Assembly: GCF_013166655.1 (NCBI RefSeq)
Contig: NZ_JABKCA010000053.1
Location: forward strand, 1 to 42,410
Reading direction: 5' to 3'
Length of the DNA stretch: 42,410 bases
Source of the DNA: Lentimicrobium sp. L6
GTDB taxonomy: Bacteria; Bacteroidota; Bacteroidia; Bacteroidales; UBA12170
The position numbers were made by a program, and so were the translations under genes. Shown here in pieces: positions 34,011 to 42,183 of the stretch. Under the pieces are notes generated by a model that was not told the DNA's origin, did not search any database, and saw only the letters and a program-made list of their open reading frames with translations. Each line of letters starts with the position of its first letter. The stretch's first letter is position 1.

Positions 34011-34052
34011 TTTAGGATCGTAAACCCCCTAGAGGGGGTTTACGATCCTAAA
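34011..34052. terminator. Perfect 20-bp-arm palindrome between convergent genes
   Basis: Arm 34011-34030 and its exact reverse complement 34033-34052 are separated by two bases (AG). The core is CCCCCT-AG-AGGGGG. It sits 3 bases after the porin gene and 10 bases before the pheT end, so it probably terminates both transcripts, although T-runs are weak. Confidence 0.8.
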
Positions 34053-34061
34053 TCTCTTATC

Positions 34062-36521
34062 TTATTTTCTAATCAAAGCGCCTAATTCCTTTTCATAAAG
34101 CATGATCAGGCGGTTCATGAGTTTATCTATTTGTTTGTCGTTTAGTGTTTTGTTGTTGTCTTGCAAGAAGAAGTTGATAGAGTAAGATTTTTCACCCTCC
34201 TCTAATGGTTTGCCCTCAAAAACATCGAATAAACCAACAGATTTAAGAATGTTTTTTTCTGCTTTGTGAGCAATGGCTTCAATTTCTCCAAAAGTCACTG
34301 ACTTGTCTACCACTAAGGCTAAATCTCTTCTTACCATTGGGAACTTCACTATCTCTTCCATCTGAACATCGAATTGCTTAGATAGTTTCATCACATTTTC
34401 CCAATTGAAATCTGCATAGAAGGCTTTTTGCTTGATTCCGAATGATTTCAATAATTTGGAAGACAATTCTCCGAACTCAACAACAGGTTTTTTACGAACA
34501 CTAATCACTAATCCTTCTTTGAATTGTTTATTAGTAGTTTTTTCGGCTGTAATTTCTTTAGCTGTAAATTGAAGTTTAGTAAGAATACGCTGAACCATAG
34601 ATTTTACAAAGAAGAAATCGATTTCTTTTTTGTCGTGATTCCAGTTTTCTAATTTCTCTTGTCCGCTAAGGATAATAGCCAAGTGTTTTTCTTCTTGGTA
34701 CCTTTTGGTGACTACATCAGCTTCTGGATTTTTGAATTGGTAAGCTTTGCCAAACTCATAAAGCTTCACATTAGGCTCTTTACGATTGATATTATAAACC
34801 AAGTTTTCTAAGGAACCAAATAATAAACTCTGACGAAGTACATCTAAATCGCTACTTAGAGGATTCAACATACGAACTAATGTCTTTTCATCGTAGTTTT
34901 CGTCCTTGATATAATAAGAGGATTTGGTTAATGAGTTGTTCATTCCTTCGGCATAACCATTGGCAGAAAGATAATCAGAAATCATATTCTGGTATTTCTC
35001 TGGATTAGGTTTTTTAGAAAAGGCTAAAGCGGAATGAACTTGGTCAGTAAAATGAATGTGATTCATTCCATAGACTCTTAAAATTTCTTCTATAATGTCA
35101 GCCTCACGAGTGACTTCCACTTTAACAGTAGGAACAGCAACGCGTATACCTTCTTCGGTCTCGTTGACTACAAGTATATCTAAATCTTCTAAAATGCTCT
35201 TGATTTGAGATCTGTCGATAGATTTTCCAATTAGACGATCCACATTTGTATATTTCACATCAATTTCAACAGGGGCAACTGGGTTTGGATAGAAATCTTT
35301 AATTTCTGAACTGATGACACCTCCAGCGATTTCTTTCATTAATAAAGCCGCGCGTTTTAAGGCGTAAACAGTGATGTTAGGGTCGGTACCTCTTTCAAAA
35401 CGGAAGCTGGCATCGGTTTTCAAAGTATGGAACTTAGAAGTTAATCGAATGGTTTTAGGATCGAAGCAAGCTGATTCTAAGAATATACTAGTGGTTTCAT
35501 CAGTAACTCCCGATTTACTACCACCAAATACACCACCAATACACATGCCTTCTTCTGCATTGCAAATCATTAAATCTTCGCCACTGAGTTTTCTTTCTAC
35601 ATCATCAAGTGTGACGAAAGTAGAATCCTTGGCCATTTTCTTTACAATCACTTTGTTTCCAGTCACCGCTTTAGCATCGAAAGCATGAAGAGGTTGACCA
35701 GTTTCCAGCATCACAAAATTGGTAATGTCAACCAAATTGTTGATAGAGCGAATATCGATGGCTTCTAAATAGTTCTTCAACCATTCTGGAGATTCTCCAA
35801 CTTTAAGATTGCTTAATGTTACTCCTGAATAACGAGGACAAGCCGCTTCGTCTTCTACTTCTATTTCTATATCTAAATCAGTATTGTCTACTTTGAAATC
35901 GTCCACAGAAGGCATTTTTAAGCTGGCTCCTTTGTTCTGATTTATATGGTTTAGAACGGCAACTACATCGCGAGCGGAGCCAATATGAGAAGTGGCATCG
36001 GAGCGGTTAGGAGTCAAACCAATTTCATAAACGAAATCATCCTCAATATTAAAAAAGGCTTTTGCTTCTTGTCCAACTTGGGCGTCAGCTTCTAGAACCA
36101 TAATTCCATCGTGCGATTTTCCTAGGCCAAGCTCATCTTCAGCACAAATCATACCTTCACTAGCTTCACCACGGATTTTCGATTTTTTGATTTTAAAGGA
36201 ATCATCGCCATCATAAAGAGTAGTACCTACAGTGGCCACTAACACTTTTTGGCCAGCTGCTACGTTTGGAGCGCCACAAACAATATCGAGGTGTCTTTCT
36301 CCACCAACATCTACAGTTGTTTTGCTCAGTTTGTCGGCATTAGGATGTTGTTCACAAGTCATCACTTCTCCAATCACAATTCCTTCCAGTCCGCCTTTAA
36401 TAGATTGCACTTTTTCAATGCCTTCTACTTCTAGGCCACAATCGGTTAGAATTCTATCCATTTCTTCTGGAGTCTTGTCAAACTCTACATACTCTTTCAA
36501 CCATTTATGAGACAATTTCAT
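34062..36521 (-). CDS. pheT: Phenylalanine-tRNA ligase beta subunit
   Basis: This 819-residue subunit has the normal bacterial layout. The EMAP-type tRNA-binding OB domain occupies about 40-150 (with VGGERHLDIVCGAPNVAAGQKV). The B3/B4 editing region follows (about 200-400, with LVDITNFVMLETGQPLHAFDA). The B5 domain contains VEVTREADIIEEILRVYG. The catalytic-like core and C-terminal anticodon-binding (FDX-ACB) domain end the protein, with FPMVRRDLALVVD. It works with PheS, which is not in this window, to charge tRNA-Phe. It has its own -7 box upstream and a hairpin separating it from upstream transcription. Confidence 0.97.
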   Translation of the reverse strand: MKLSHKWLKEYVEFDKTPEEMDRILTDCGLEVEGIEKVQSIKGGLEGIVIGEVMTCEQHPNADKLSKTTVDVGGERHLDIVCGAPNVAAGQKVLVATVGTTLYDGDDSFKIKKSKIRGEASEGMICAEDELGLGKSHDGIMVLEADAQVGQEAKAFFNIEDDFVYEIGLTPNRSDATSHIGSARDVVAVLNHINQNKGASLKMPSVDDFKVDNTDLDIEIEVEDEAACPRYSGVTLSNLKVGESPEWLKNYLEAIDIRSINNLVDITNFVMLETGQPLHAFDAKAVTGNKVIVKKMAKDSTFVTLDDVERKLSGEDLMICNAEEGMCIGGVFGGSKSGVTDETTSIFLESACFDPKTIRLTSKFHTLKTDASFRFERGTDPNITVYALKRAALLMKEIAGGVISSEIKDFYPNPVAPVEIDVKYTNVDRLIGKSIDRSQIKSILEDLDILVVNETEEGIRVAVPTVKVEVTREADIIEEILRVYGMNHIHFTDQVHSALAFSKKPNPEKYQNMISDYLSANGYAEGMNNSLTKSSYYIKDENYDEKTLVRMLNPLSSDLDVLRQSLLFGSLENLVYNINRKEPNVKLYEFGKAYQFKNPEADVVTKRYQEEKHLAIILSGQEKLENWNHDKKEIDFFFVKSMVQRILTKLQFTAKEITAEKTTNKQFKEGLVISVRKKPVVEFGELSSKLLKSFGIKQKAFYADFNWENVMKLSKQFDVQMEEIVKFPMVRRDLALVVDKSVTFGEIEAIAHKAEKNILKSVGLFDVFEGKPLEEGEKSYSINFFLQDNNKTLNDKQIDKLMNRLIMLYEKELGALIRK

Positions 36522-36550
36522 AATATTCTTCCTTTAAAAATTTAAGATTG

Positions 36551-36558
36551 CAAAAGTA
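36551..36558 (-). promoter_or_regulatory. Promoter -7 box (TACTTTTG) for pheT
   Basis: The box is read on the minus strand, 29 bases before the start codon, and matches TAnnTTTG. Confidence 0.5.
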
Positions 36559-36666
36559 TGAAAAAATAGGCTTGGTTAATCTATGGAAATGGAGGCCTTT
36601 TGAAAATAAATTGGATAGCGGATTTAATTATTCGCCTGATGCTCTAATTGAAAAACTGTACATAAA

Positions 36667-36700
36667 AAAAGAACCTGAAAAGGTAGTTTCAGGTTCTTTT
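36667..36700 (-). terminator. Terminator upstream of pheT
   Basis: AAAAGAACCTGAAA (36667-36680) pairs perfectly with 36687-36700 across a 6-nt loop. On the minus strand it is followed by T7, so it ends a minus-strand transcript that starts to the right. Confidence 0.85.
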
Positions 36701-36825
36701 GAATTGTGTGTGTTGTGTGTTGTTGTTAAAGGGAACGAACTATTAGTTATGTAGTCCGTCGGTTTTTGTTCTAAATTTTAATTTTTTAATTGTTTGAAAG
36801 CCCAAAAGTAATTAATTACTATCTC
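36667..36825 (-). ncRNA. Candidate small RNA or leader between rhomboid and pheT
   Basis: A minus-strand -7 box TACATTTG lies at 36830-36837 and the strong terminator ends at 36667, which frames a ~155-nt transcript without a coding frame. Inside, GACGGACTA and TAGTTCGTT (about 36732-36759) can pair, using G-U, around a 9-nt loop. A CA-rich unstructured stretch follows before the terminator. No clear -33 was found. It could instead be the 3' tail of the rhomboid mRNA. Confidence 0.4.
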
Positions 36826-36991
36826 AATACAAATGTAGGCCGATCTCATGGTCCGTACCTAAATTATTCAAACTAAAATGGGGTGTTTTTGACAATAAAA
36901 TGTCCAATAACTGGAAAGCGAATATTTACAGGAAAATGACTTGAGATTCGGAGGATTCTAACAAAAATGACCTTATGCATGCCTATTTATT

Positions 36992-37945
36992 TTAAGATCT
37001 ATTACTGGCATCAAAGAGTTTCTGTTTTTCATGAGTTGACAAGCTCTCATAACCTGACTTCTTTATTTTGTCCAAAATTTGATCGATTTCGGCTTGATGG
37101 GCATTTTTTTTCTTTAGATAGTCCTCGTCCGTACTTGGTCTTTTAGGGTTTTTATGTACGTTTTTAAAACTGCTTTTTTTCTTCTCGCTATAGAAATAGG
37201 ATTTTAGTTTTAGCAGTAATTGATTAAAGCTTTTACTGATATCCACATTCTTTTTAAGTTGACTACTAAAAAGATAACCATAAAATGCACCACCAAGATG
37301 TGCGATATGTCCACCAGCATTTCCATTTCTGATATTCAATAGATCTAAGGCTATAAAAACAATCGCAATATATTTCAGTTTTACATCTCCCAGAAAAATG
37401 ACATTTAGGGGAAGGTTAGGTGCGAAAGTAGCGGCTGCAATAAAAACCCCTAGAACGGAAGCGGATGAGCCAATGGCAAAGCTTCCTCCAACTACATTTT
37501 GAAAGGCAGGGAAAATATTAAAGGTGAGTACATATAAAATAGCTCCTGCAATTCCACTTAATATATAGGTGCTTAATAATTTAGACTCTCCAACAAAGCG
37601 ATTGAAAATTTGTCCACCCACATATAATATCATCATATTAAAAAAGAGATGAAAAATACCTTCTTGGACAAACATATAGGTAATGAGTGACCAAGGACGC
37701 ATTAAAAAAGAACCCAAGTCAGAGGGTAAGCTTAAGTAATAGGTCAATCGATAAACACCATGGATCTCTAGAAACTCTCTATCGATGTTTAATAAGTAGA
37801 GGAGGAGTCCAGAGATATTGATCAGTGCAAAAACACTGATGTTGATGACCATTAATCTGGTGAGCATATCATTTCTTTTGAAAAAAGATTTTAGTTCTTC
37901 CAGCATGGATTTCCCACTGTTTGCGTATGGATTCTGTCCTATCAT
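36992..37945 (-). CDS. Rhomboid family intramembrane serine protease, second copy
   Basis: The 317 residues include about six transmembrane helices. The catalytic Ser161 is in GSSAS (159-163) and the catalytic His216 in HIAHLGG (213-219). The region HLFFNMMILYVGG supplies the conserved oxyanion Asn/His motif. An extra charged C-terminal tail of ~80 residues (235-317) lies outside the core. It starts directly after the stop of the other rhomboid gene (TAA-ATG), so translational coupling is likely. Rhomboids cleave transmembrane helices of partner proteins; substrates here are unknown. Confidence 0.92.
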   Translation of the reverse strand: MIGQNPYANSGKSMLEELKSFFKRNDMLTRLMVINISVFALINISGLLLYLLNIDREFLEIHGVYRLTYYLSLPSDLGSFLMRPWSLITYMFVQEGIFHLFFNMMILYVGGQIFNRFVGESKLLSTYILSGIAGAILYVLTFNIFPAFQNVVGGSFAIGSSASVLGVFIAAATFAPNLPLNVIFLGDVKLKYIAIVFIALDLLNIRNGNAGGHIAHLGGAFYGYLFSSQLKKNVDISKSFNQLLLKLKSYFYSEKKKSSFKNVHKNPKRPSTDEDYLKKKNAHQAEIDQILDKIKKSGYESLSTHEKQKLFDASNRS

Positions 37946-38797
37946 TTAGTATAGTTTTCCTCTTTTCTTCCATATGGAAATTAAAATGAAGCCAAATAAC
38001 ATTCCTCCAAGGTGGGCAAAATGTGCCACATTATCACCTGGGCGGTTCGAGATTCCAGAGTATAATTCAAGAGCTCCAAAAATCATGACAAAGTATTTTG
38101 CTTTCACTGGAATGGCGAAGTATAAATAGATAATGCTATTTGGGAACATCATACCAAAGGCCAATAGAATACCATATACAGCTCCACTGGCTCCCACTAC
38201 AGTGTGGGCATTTAAAAAGGATTCTCTATAGTCGCTCATAAAGTTAACCGCTTGTTGAAGGGCTAATCCTTTATCTGTAGCAATACTTCTGTTATAAGAT
38301 TCCACGAAAGCATTAAAACTGTTTTGAATATCATAATTGGCGACTTGGAAATATTCAGAGTTTCTAAATACCGCAAATCCTTCCAGTGAGGGATTATTTA
38401 AAAACTGGTCGATGGCATTTACCGTTGGTGAAATTTCAAAACCAATCCAGAAGGTGTAAATGACTGCTGCCCCAATTCCGGTAAATAGATAGTAAATCAG
38501 GAATTTCTTGCTGCCCCAAACATTCTCTAGCGTATTTCCAAACATCCACAGGGCAAACATATTAAATAGAATATGTGAGTAGTTGGTGCTGGAATGCATA
38601 AACATATAGGTGAAATATTGATAAGGTCTAAAATCGGAAGCGCCAACATAGTGCAAGCCTAATAGTTCTATTAAATCAATTTGATAGGCAGAACCCAAGG
38701 CCATGGTGGCTAAATAAAACAAACCATTAATGATCAATAGGTTTTTAACTACCGGGGGTAAGATTCCAAATTTATTGGGACGAAATTGCTGACTCAT
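37946..38797 (-). CDS. Rhomboid family intramembrane serine protease, first copy
   Basis: The 283 residues include six predicted helices. The catalytic Ser204 is in VGASGAVYG and the catalytic His262 in HFAHLGG. The HILFNMFALWMFG motif lies near 75-87. A ~75-residue hydrophilic insert (about 122-197) splits the helices before the catalytic serine; the second rhomboid lacks it. The pair is a tandem duplication, strongly diverged, and transcribed together. Confidence 0.93.
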   Translation of the reverse strand: MSQQFRPNKFGILPPVVKNLLIINGLFYLATMALGSAYQIDLIELLGLHYVGASDFRPYQYFTYMFMHSSTNYSHILFNMFALWMFGNTLENVWGSKKFLIYYLFTGIGAAVIYTFWIGFEISPTVNAIDQFLNNPSLEGFAVFRNSEYFQVANYDIQNSFNAFVESYNRSIATDKGLALQQAVNFMSDYRESFLNAHTVVGASGAVYGILLAFGMMFPNSIIYLYFAIPVKAKYFVMIFGALELYSGISNRPGDNVAHFAHLGGMLFGFILISIWKKRGKLY

Positions 38798-38951
38798 AAA
38801 TGTTTTTTTATTGCTCTATCAAAATTGTTGCCAAAAATACTAAGATTTTAGATGTGATACTGATTATCTTGCTTGTAGAATCATTGTTTTGTAAATAATT
38901 GTGATTTGTGTCAGGCTGTCATGGCAGCAATTCTCCATATTGTATTTTTCT

Positions 38952-38959
38952 TACCTTTG
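38952..38959 (+). promoter_or_regulatory. Promoter -7 box (TACCTTTG) at the antitoxin start
   Basis: An exact TAnnTTTG match ends only 4 bases before the ATG at 38964. Transcription would begin at or next to the start codon, which suggests a leaderless mRNA. Confidence 0.5.
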
Positions 38960-38963
38960 TTTC

Positions 38964-39257
38964 ATGGAATTGTCACAACTCAATAAAGCTTTATTTTGGG
39001 ACATCGACTTCAATAGTTTAAATGGTGAAGAGCATGCCAGATTTATTATTGAAAGAGTAGTTCAGAAGGGTGATATTTCTGATTGGAAATTGATAAAGTC
39101 GTATTTTGGGCTTGAAAAAATTAAATCAGAAGTGGTGAGGGTTAGGCATTTCAATGATAAAACACTAAACTTTCTTAGTGTTATATTAAAAATCCCAAAA
39201 GAAGATTTCAGGTGTTACAATATCAAAGCGTCTACCCAGAAACATTGGACTTATTAA
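38964..39257 (+). CDS. DUF6922-type antitoxin candidate
   Basis: This is a 97-residue protein from the ATG at 38964; an upstream GTG at 38901 gives an unconvincing extension. The start LFWDIDFNSLNGEEHARFIIERV is typical of small DUF6922 proteins encoded just before AbiEii-type nucleotidyltransferases in Bacteroidota. Its last 46 bases overlap the toxin gene in another frame, a classic toxin-antitoxin arrangement. The C-terminus (KEDFRCYNIKASTQKHW) is duplicated in a remnant after the toxin. How it neutralises the toxin is not shown by the sequence. Confidence 0.8.
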   Translation: MELSQLNKALFWDIDFNSLNGEEHARFIIERVVQKGDISDWKLIKSYFGLEKIKSEVVRVRHFNDKTLNFLSVILKIPKEDFRCYNIKASTQKHWTY

Positions 39258-39258
39258 A
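39186..39258 (+). repeat. Direct repeat, left copy (antitoxin end/toxin start)
   Basis: These 73 bases match 39842-39914 with three mismatches (positions 39195, 39212 and 39250). The copy spans the antitoxin 3' end and the toxin start codon (GTG at 39212). Confidence 0.95.
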
Positions 39259-39835
39259 AGAGATTTCCGAGGAAGCGTATTTCTCAAAATTCTTTTTAGT
39301 TGGAGGTACAGCTATTGCTCTTTACCTTGGGCATAGAATATCTGTTGATTTAGATTTTTTTACTCAAGAAGATTTTGATACGGTCTCACTTCATGATTTT
39401 TCAGATAAGCATTTTTCTATTTCAAATTCCTATATGGATCTGAATACTGTTTCTCATGTGATTTCTTACAAGGAAAAAGAAATAAAGACAGAATATATTA
39501 GCTATAAATATGATTTACTTAAGCCAATTCATCAAATCGATGGAATTAGAATATTAGATTTAGAAGATTTGACAGCAATGAAACTGTCTGCTATAAATGG
39601 ACGGGGAGCTAAGAAAGATTTTGTGGATGTGTATTTCCTCTTGGAGAGGTTTTCATTGAAAGAAATGATTTCGCTCTATATGAAGAAATATAAAATCCAG
39701 AACAGCTTTCAAATTATCAAAAGTCTATTATATTTTTTCGATGCTGATCAAGAACCAGAACCTATCTTTTTGAAAAAGACAAATTGGGATGCTATTAAAG
39801 AAAGAATTCAGAATGAAGTTGAACTTTTGTCATAA
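39212..39835 (+). CDS. AbiEii/AbiGii-type nucleotidyltransferase toxin candidate
   Basis: This 207-residue DNA-polymerase-beta-like nucleotidyltransferase starts at a GTG inside the antitoxin gene. The catalytic core FLVGGTAIALYLGHR has the GG(T) motif (31-33) and an acidic pair D47-x-D49 in SVDLDFF. A later conserved segment, LTAMKLSAINGRGAKKDFVDVYFLL, carries the Lys and Asp expected of the family. Known AbiEii relatives transfer nucleotides to cellular targets (some to tRNA) and act as type IV toxins or in phage defence. The gene appears intact. The target is not visible from sequence. Confidence 0.85.
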   Translation: MLQYQSVYPETLDLLKEISEEAYFSKFFLVGGTAIALYLGHRISVDLDFFTQEDFDTVSLHDFSDKHFSISNSYMDLNTVSHVISYKEKEIKTEYISYKYDLLKPIHQIDGIRILDLEDLTAMKLSAINGRGAKKDFVDVYFLLERFSLKEMISLYMKKYKIQNSFQIIKSLLYFFDADQEPEPIFLKKTNWDAIKERIQNEVELLS

Positions 39836-39841
39836 TTGATT

Positions 39842-39914
39842 TTAAAAATCTCAAAAGAAGATTTCAGTTGTTACAATATCAAAGCGTCTACCCAGAAACA
39901 TTGGAATTATTAAA
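39842..39914 (+). repeat. Direct repeat, right copy (toxin-antitoxin remnant)
   Basis: A second copy of the antitoxin-end/toxin-start junction, offset by 656 bases. It encodes a fragment KEDFSCYNIKASTQKHWNY ending in a stop and, in the other frame, LQYQSVYPETLELL before degenerating. It is not a working gene. Confidence 0.95.
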
Positions 39915-39940
39915 CAGGGTAAATCACCTTTTTAAGTTTT

Positions 39941-39977
39941 CTCTGTGAAACTTTGTGGCTTCTTTGTGTCCTCTGTG
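39941..39977. repeat. Phased CTTTGTG repeat
   Basis: CTCTGTG at 39941, CTTTGTG at 39951, CTTTGTG at 39962 and CTCTGTG at 39971 give four heptamers at 9-11 base spacing in the gap between the toxin remnant and mutL. Confidence 0.75.
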
Positions 39978-39988
39978 ATATAGCTTTC

Positions 39989-41887
39989 TTACTGCAAAAA
40001 TCGATTCCGAATTTCATCTAAAGATAAAGTCTTCACAATAGGTTCTCCATCGATAGAAACTTCTGGAACTTTGCAAGAGAAAAGGGCATCGGTAAGCTGA
40101 TCCATTTCATGATTTTCTAATTTCTGCCCTACTTTAATGGCCAATTGACGAGCCATGCTTCTGGCAAAAGCTTTTTTACGTTCCTGCCCTGGGTCTTGTC
40201 CTGAGTCTATGTTTTGAAGAATCTCATCTATAATAGACGGGATTTTACCTTCGGAAACATCCATAGGGCTTCCGTTGATGATGATACCTGATTGGCCGAA
40301 ATATTCCAAATCGAAACCAAAGCCTTTTAATTCTTCTTCAATTTCTCTCACCAAACTCAATTCTTCCACAGAGAGATTGATATTAACCGGGAAGAGTAAT
40401 TGTTGACTTGCTATCTGGCGGTTCTCGTATTGCTCTAAGTACTTTTCATACAAAATTCGCTCGTGAGCCAATTGCTGGTGAATCATAATCAAGCCCGATT
40501 TTAAACTGGAAATCACATAGGTAAAGCCCAATTGAATAAAGGTGGTGCTTTTTATTTTAACATCAGAATCCTCTTCTGGTATCATGTCCATGGAGGAGGC
40601 TGCCCATTCGGCATGCTGGCTAGGCTGAATATCTGGAGTGTCAGAACTAAAAGAGTCAGGAGAGCTAAAGGAGCTGGATGAGTGGCTGGGTGCTGAAGAA
40701 GCAGGAGTGTCAAAATCGTAAAGCTTATCCCAATTTTCGTGGTTGCTTTCTTGTCTGGGGTTGGGTTCTGGTTTCTCCGATTCAAAGGGATTATAATCTG
40801 GGTTTATTTTAACGCTTGGAGGACGAACAGGGCGGTCTGCTGGGAATTCGAATTTCATGCTGTCCTCTTGTTCAAAATCGAGGCTGGGGGTTAAACTAAA
40901 TTGCCCTAAAGCCTTTTTGATAGAAGCAGCCAAAACTGCATATATTAATTGCTTGTCCGTAAAATTCACCTCTATTTTGGTAGGGTGAATATTAACGTCT
41001 ATATCTTCTGGATTGACCTCTAGAAAGATGAAGTAGCTAGGAGTAGAGCCGTCTGGGACCAGTTCGCTATAGGCACTTTCCACAGCATGGTGAAAGTAGG
41101 GATGTTTGATAAACCTATTGTTGGCAAAGAAGTATTGTTCGCCTCTTTTTTTTCTGGCAAATTCAGGTTTTCCAATAAAACCAGAAATTTTCAGGTTTTC
41201 AGTTTGTTCTGCAATGGGGACTAACTTCTCCTCATAATTTTTCTGACCAATCACCTGAGCTATCCTTACTTTCAAAGGAGCCGATTTTAATTGATAAACT
41301 ACATTACCATTATTATAAAAATTGAATGCTACATCGGGATGTACCAAAGCGACTCTTTGAAATTCCTCGATAATATGTCTAATTTCGGCAGGATTCGATT
41401 TTAGGAAATTTCTTCGCGCCGGAACATTATAAAACAGATTCTTTACTGAAAAAGAAGTTCCAGTGCTAGTGCTGCAGTTTTCTTGTGATTTAAACTGTGA
41501 ACCTTCGATAATAATTTCGGTACCTAATTCTTCATCTTCTGTTTTTGTCTTTAATTCAACCTGAGCAATAGCCGCAATACTGGCTAAAGCTTCACCTCTA
41601 AAGCCAAGGGTATTTAAATTAAAAAGATCGTCGGGTGTTTTTATCTTAGAAGTAGCATGTTTTTCGAAACACATGCGAGCATCAGTGGCGCTCATTCCAC
41701 TACCATTATCGGTGATTTGAACGAGGGTTCTTCCAGCATCTTTAATAATCAGGTTGATTAAAGAGGCTCCAGCATCTAAGGCGTTTTCTAAAAGCTCTTT
41801 AACAACAGAGGCTGGGCGTTGGATAACTTCACCAGCTGCGATTTGGTTTGCTACCGAATCGGGGAGTAATTTGATTTTATCTGCCAT
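39989..41887 (-). CDS. mutL: DNA mismatch repair protein MutL
   Basis: The 632 residues include an N-terminal GHKL ATPase with ELLENALDAGA (31-41), DNGSG (60-64) and GFRGEA (95-100), all intact. A Ser/Pro-rich linker spans about 340-440, and the C-terminal dimerisation domain about 445-632. The endonuclease motif usually written DQHA(x2)E(x4)E reads HQQLAHERILYE (470-481), and the usual CPHGRP near the end reads SIDGEP (611-616). The metal-binding residues of MutL-type endonucleases therefore appear lost. It would still coordinate mismatch repair. The small membrane protein gene lies 3 bases upstream. Confidence 0.96.
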   Translation of the reverse strand: MADKIKLLPDSVANQIAAGEVIQRPASVVKELLENALDAGASLINLIIKDAGRTLVQITDNGSGMSATDARMCFEKHATSKIKTPDDLFNLNTLGFRGEALASIAAIAQVELKTKTEDEELGTEIIIEGSQFKSQENCSTSTGTSFSVKNLFYNVPARRNFLKSNPAEIRHIIEEFQRVALVHPDVAFNFYNNGNVVYQLKSAPLKVRIAQVIGQKNYEEKLVPIAEQTENLKISGFIGKPEFARKKRGEQYFFANNRFIKHPYFHHAVESAYSELVPDGSTPSYFIFLEVNPEDIDVNIHPTKIEVNFTDKQLIYAVLAASIKKALGQFSLTPSLDFEQEDSMKFEFPADRPVRPPSVKINPDYNPFESEKPEPNPRQESNHENWDKLYDFDTPASSAPSHSSSSFSSPDSFSSDTPDIQPSQHAEWAASSMDMIPEEDSDVKIKSTTFIQLGFTYVISSLKSGLIMIHQQLAHERILYEKYLEQYENRQIASQQLLFPVNINLSVEELSLVREIEEELKGFGFDLEYFGQSGIIINGSPMDVSEGKIPSIIDEILQNIDSGQDPGQERKKAFARSMARQLAIKVGQKLENHEMDQLTDALFSCKVPEVSIDGEPIVKTLSLDEIRNRFLQ

Positions 41888-41890
41888 ATT

Positions 41891-42154
41891 TTATTTAAAG
41901 AACATGAAATAAATGATTGCAATGAGAAGGACAATATAAATGGCCAAAGAATAGGACTTCGATTTTTTTCTAGTCCTATCATGACGACCCCATTTCTGTT
42001 GCATTTCTCTACGTAGATTTAAACGCTCTGGATTCTTTATATTATCTTCTATTTCTTTCTTTCGCTTCTCATCAGCTTCTTTCTGAGCATCATAAAATCG
42101 AGGCTTATAATCAAATTTCCTGGCTTTGGAAGTTTTTAAAAAAGTTACCTTCAT
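41891..42154 (-). CDS. Small membrane protein upstream of mutL
   Basis: The 87-residue protein is basic and charged over residues 1-65 (YDAQKEADEKRKKEIEDN, then RREMQQKWGRH), with a C-terminal hydrophobic helix (70-86). The topology suggests a tail-anchored inner-membrane protein. It is 3 bases from mutL. Similar small genes lie beside mutL in other Bacteroidota, but I know no assigned function. A minus-strand -7 box (TAAATTTG) lies at 42176-42183. Confidence 0.8.
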   Translation of the reverse strand: MKVTFLKTSKARKFDYKPRFYDAQKEADEKRKKEIEDNIKNPERLNLRREMQQKWGRHDRTRKKSKSYSLAIYIVLLIAIIYFMFFK

Positions 42155-42175
42155 GTTCTAGTCTTTATTTGGCTG

Positions 42176-42183
42176 CAAATTTA
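42176..42183 (-). promoter_or_regulatory. Promoter -7 box for the mutL operon
   Basis: TAAATTTG on the minus strand lies 21 bases before the start codon and matches TAnnTTTG. The remaining 42184-42410 shows no gene I can support. Confidence 0.5.

Noticed and set aside
36548-36754. Plus-strand frame of 68 codons upstream of pheT
   Set aside because: It reads through the pheT promoter region and a terminator hairpin and ends in GT-repeat sequence; no homology pattern.
36522-36840. T-box or phenylalanine leader peptide before pheT
   Set aside because: No T-box core sequence and no ATG frame rich in Phe codons on the minus strand; a generic small RNA or leader is all that can be supported.
28741-39977. 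CRISPR array from the phased heptamer repeats
   Set aside because: Units of 7 bases at 9-12 base spacing have no spacer-length gaps and no cas genes are present.
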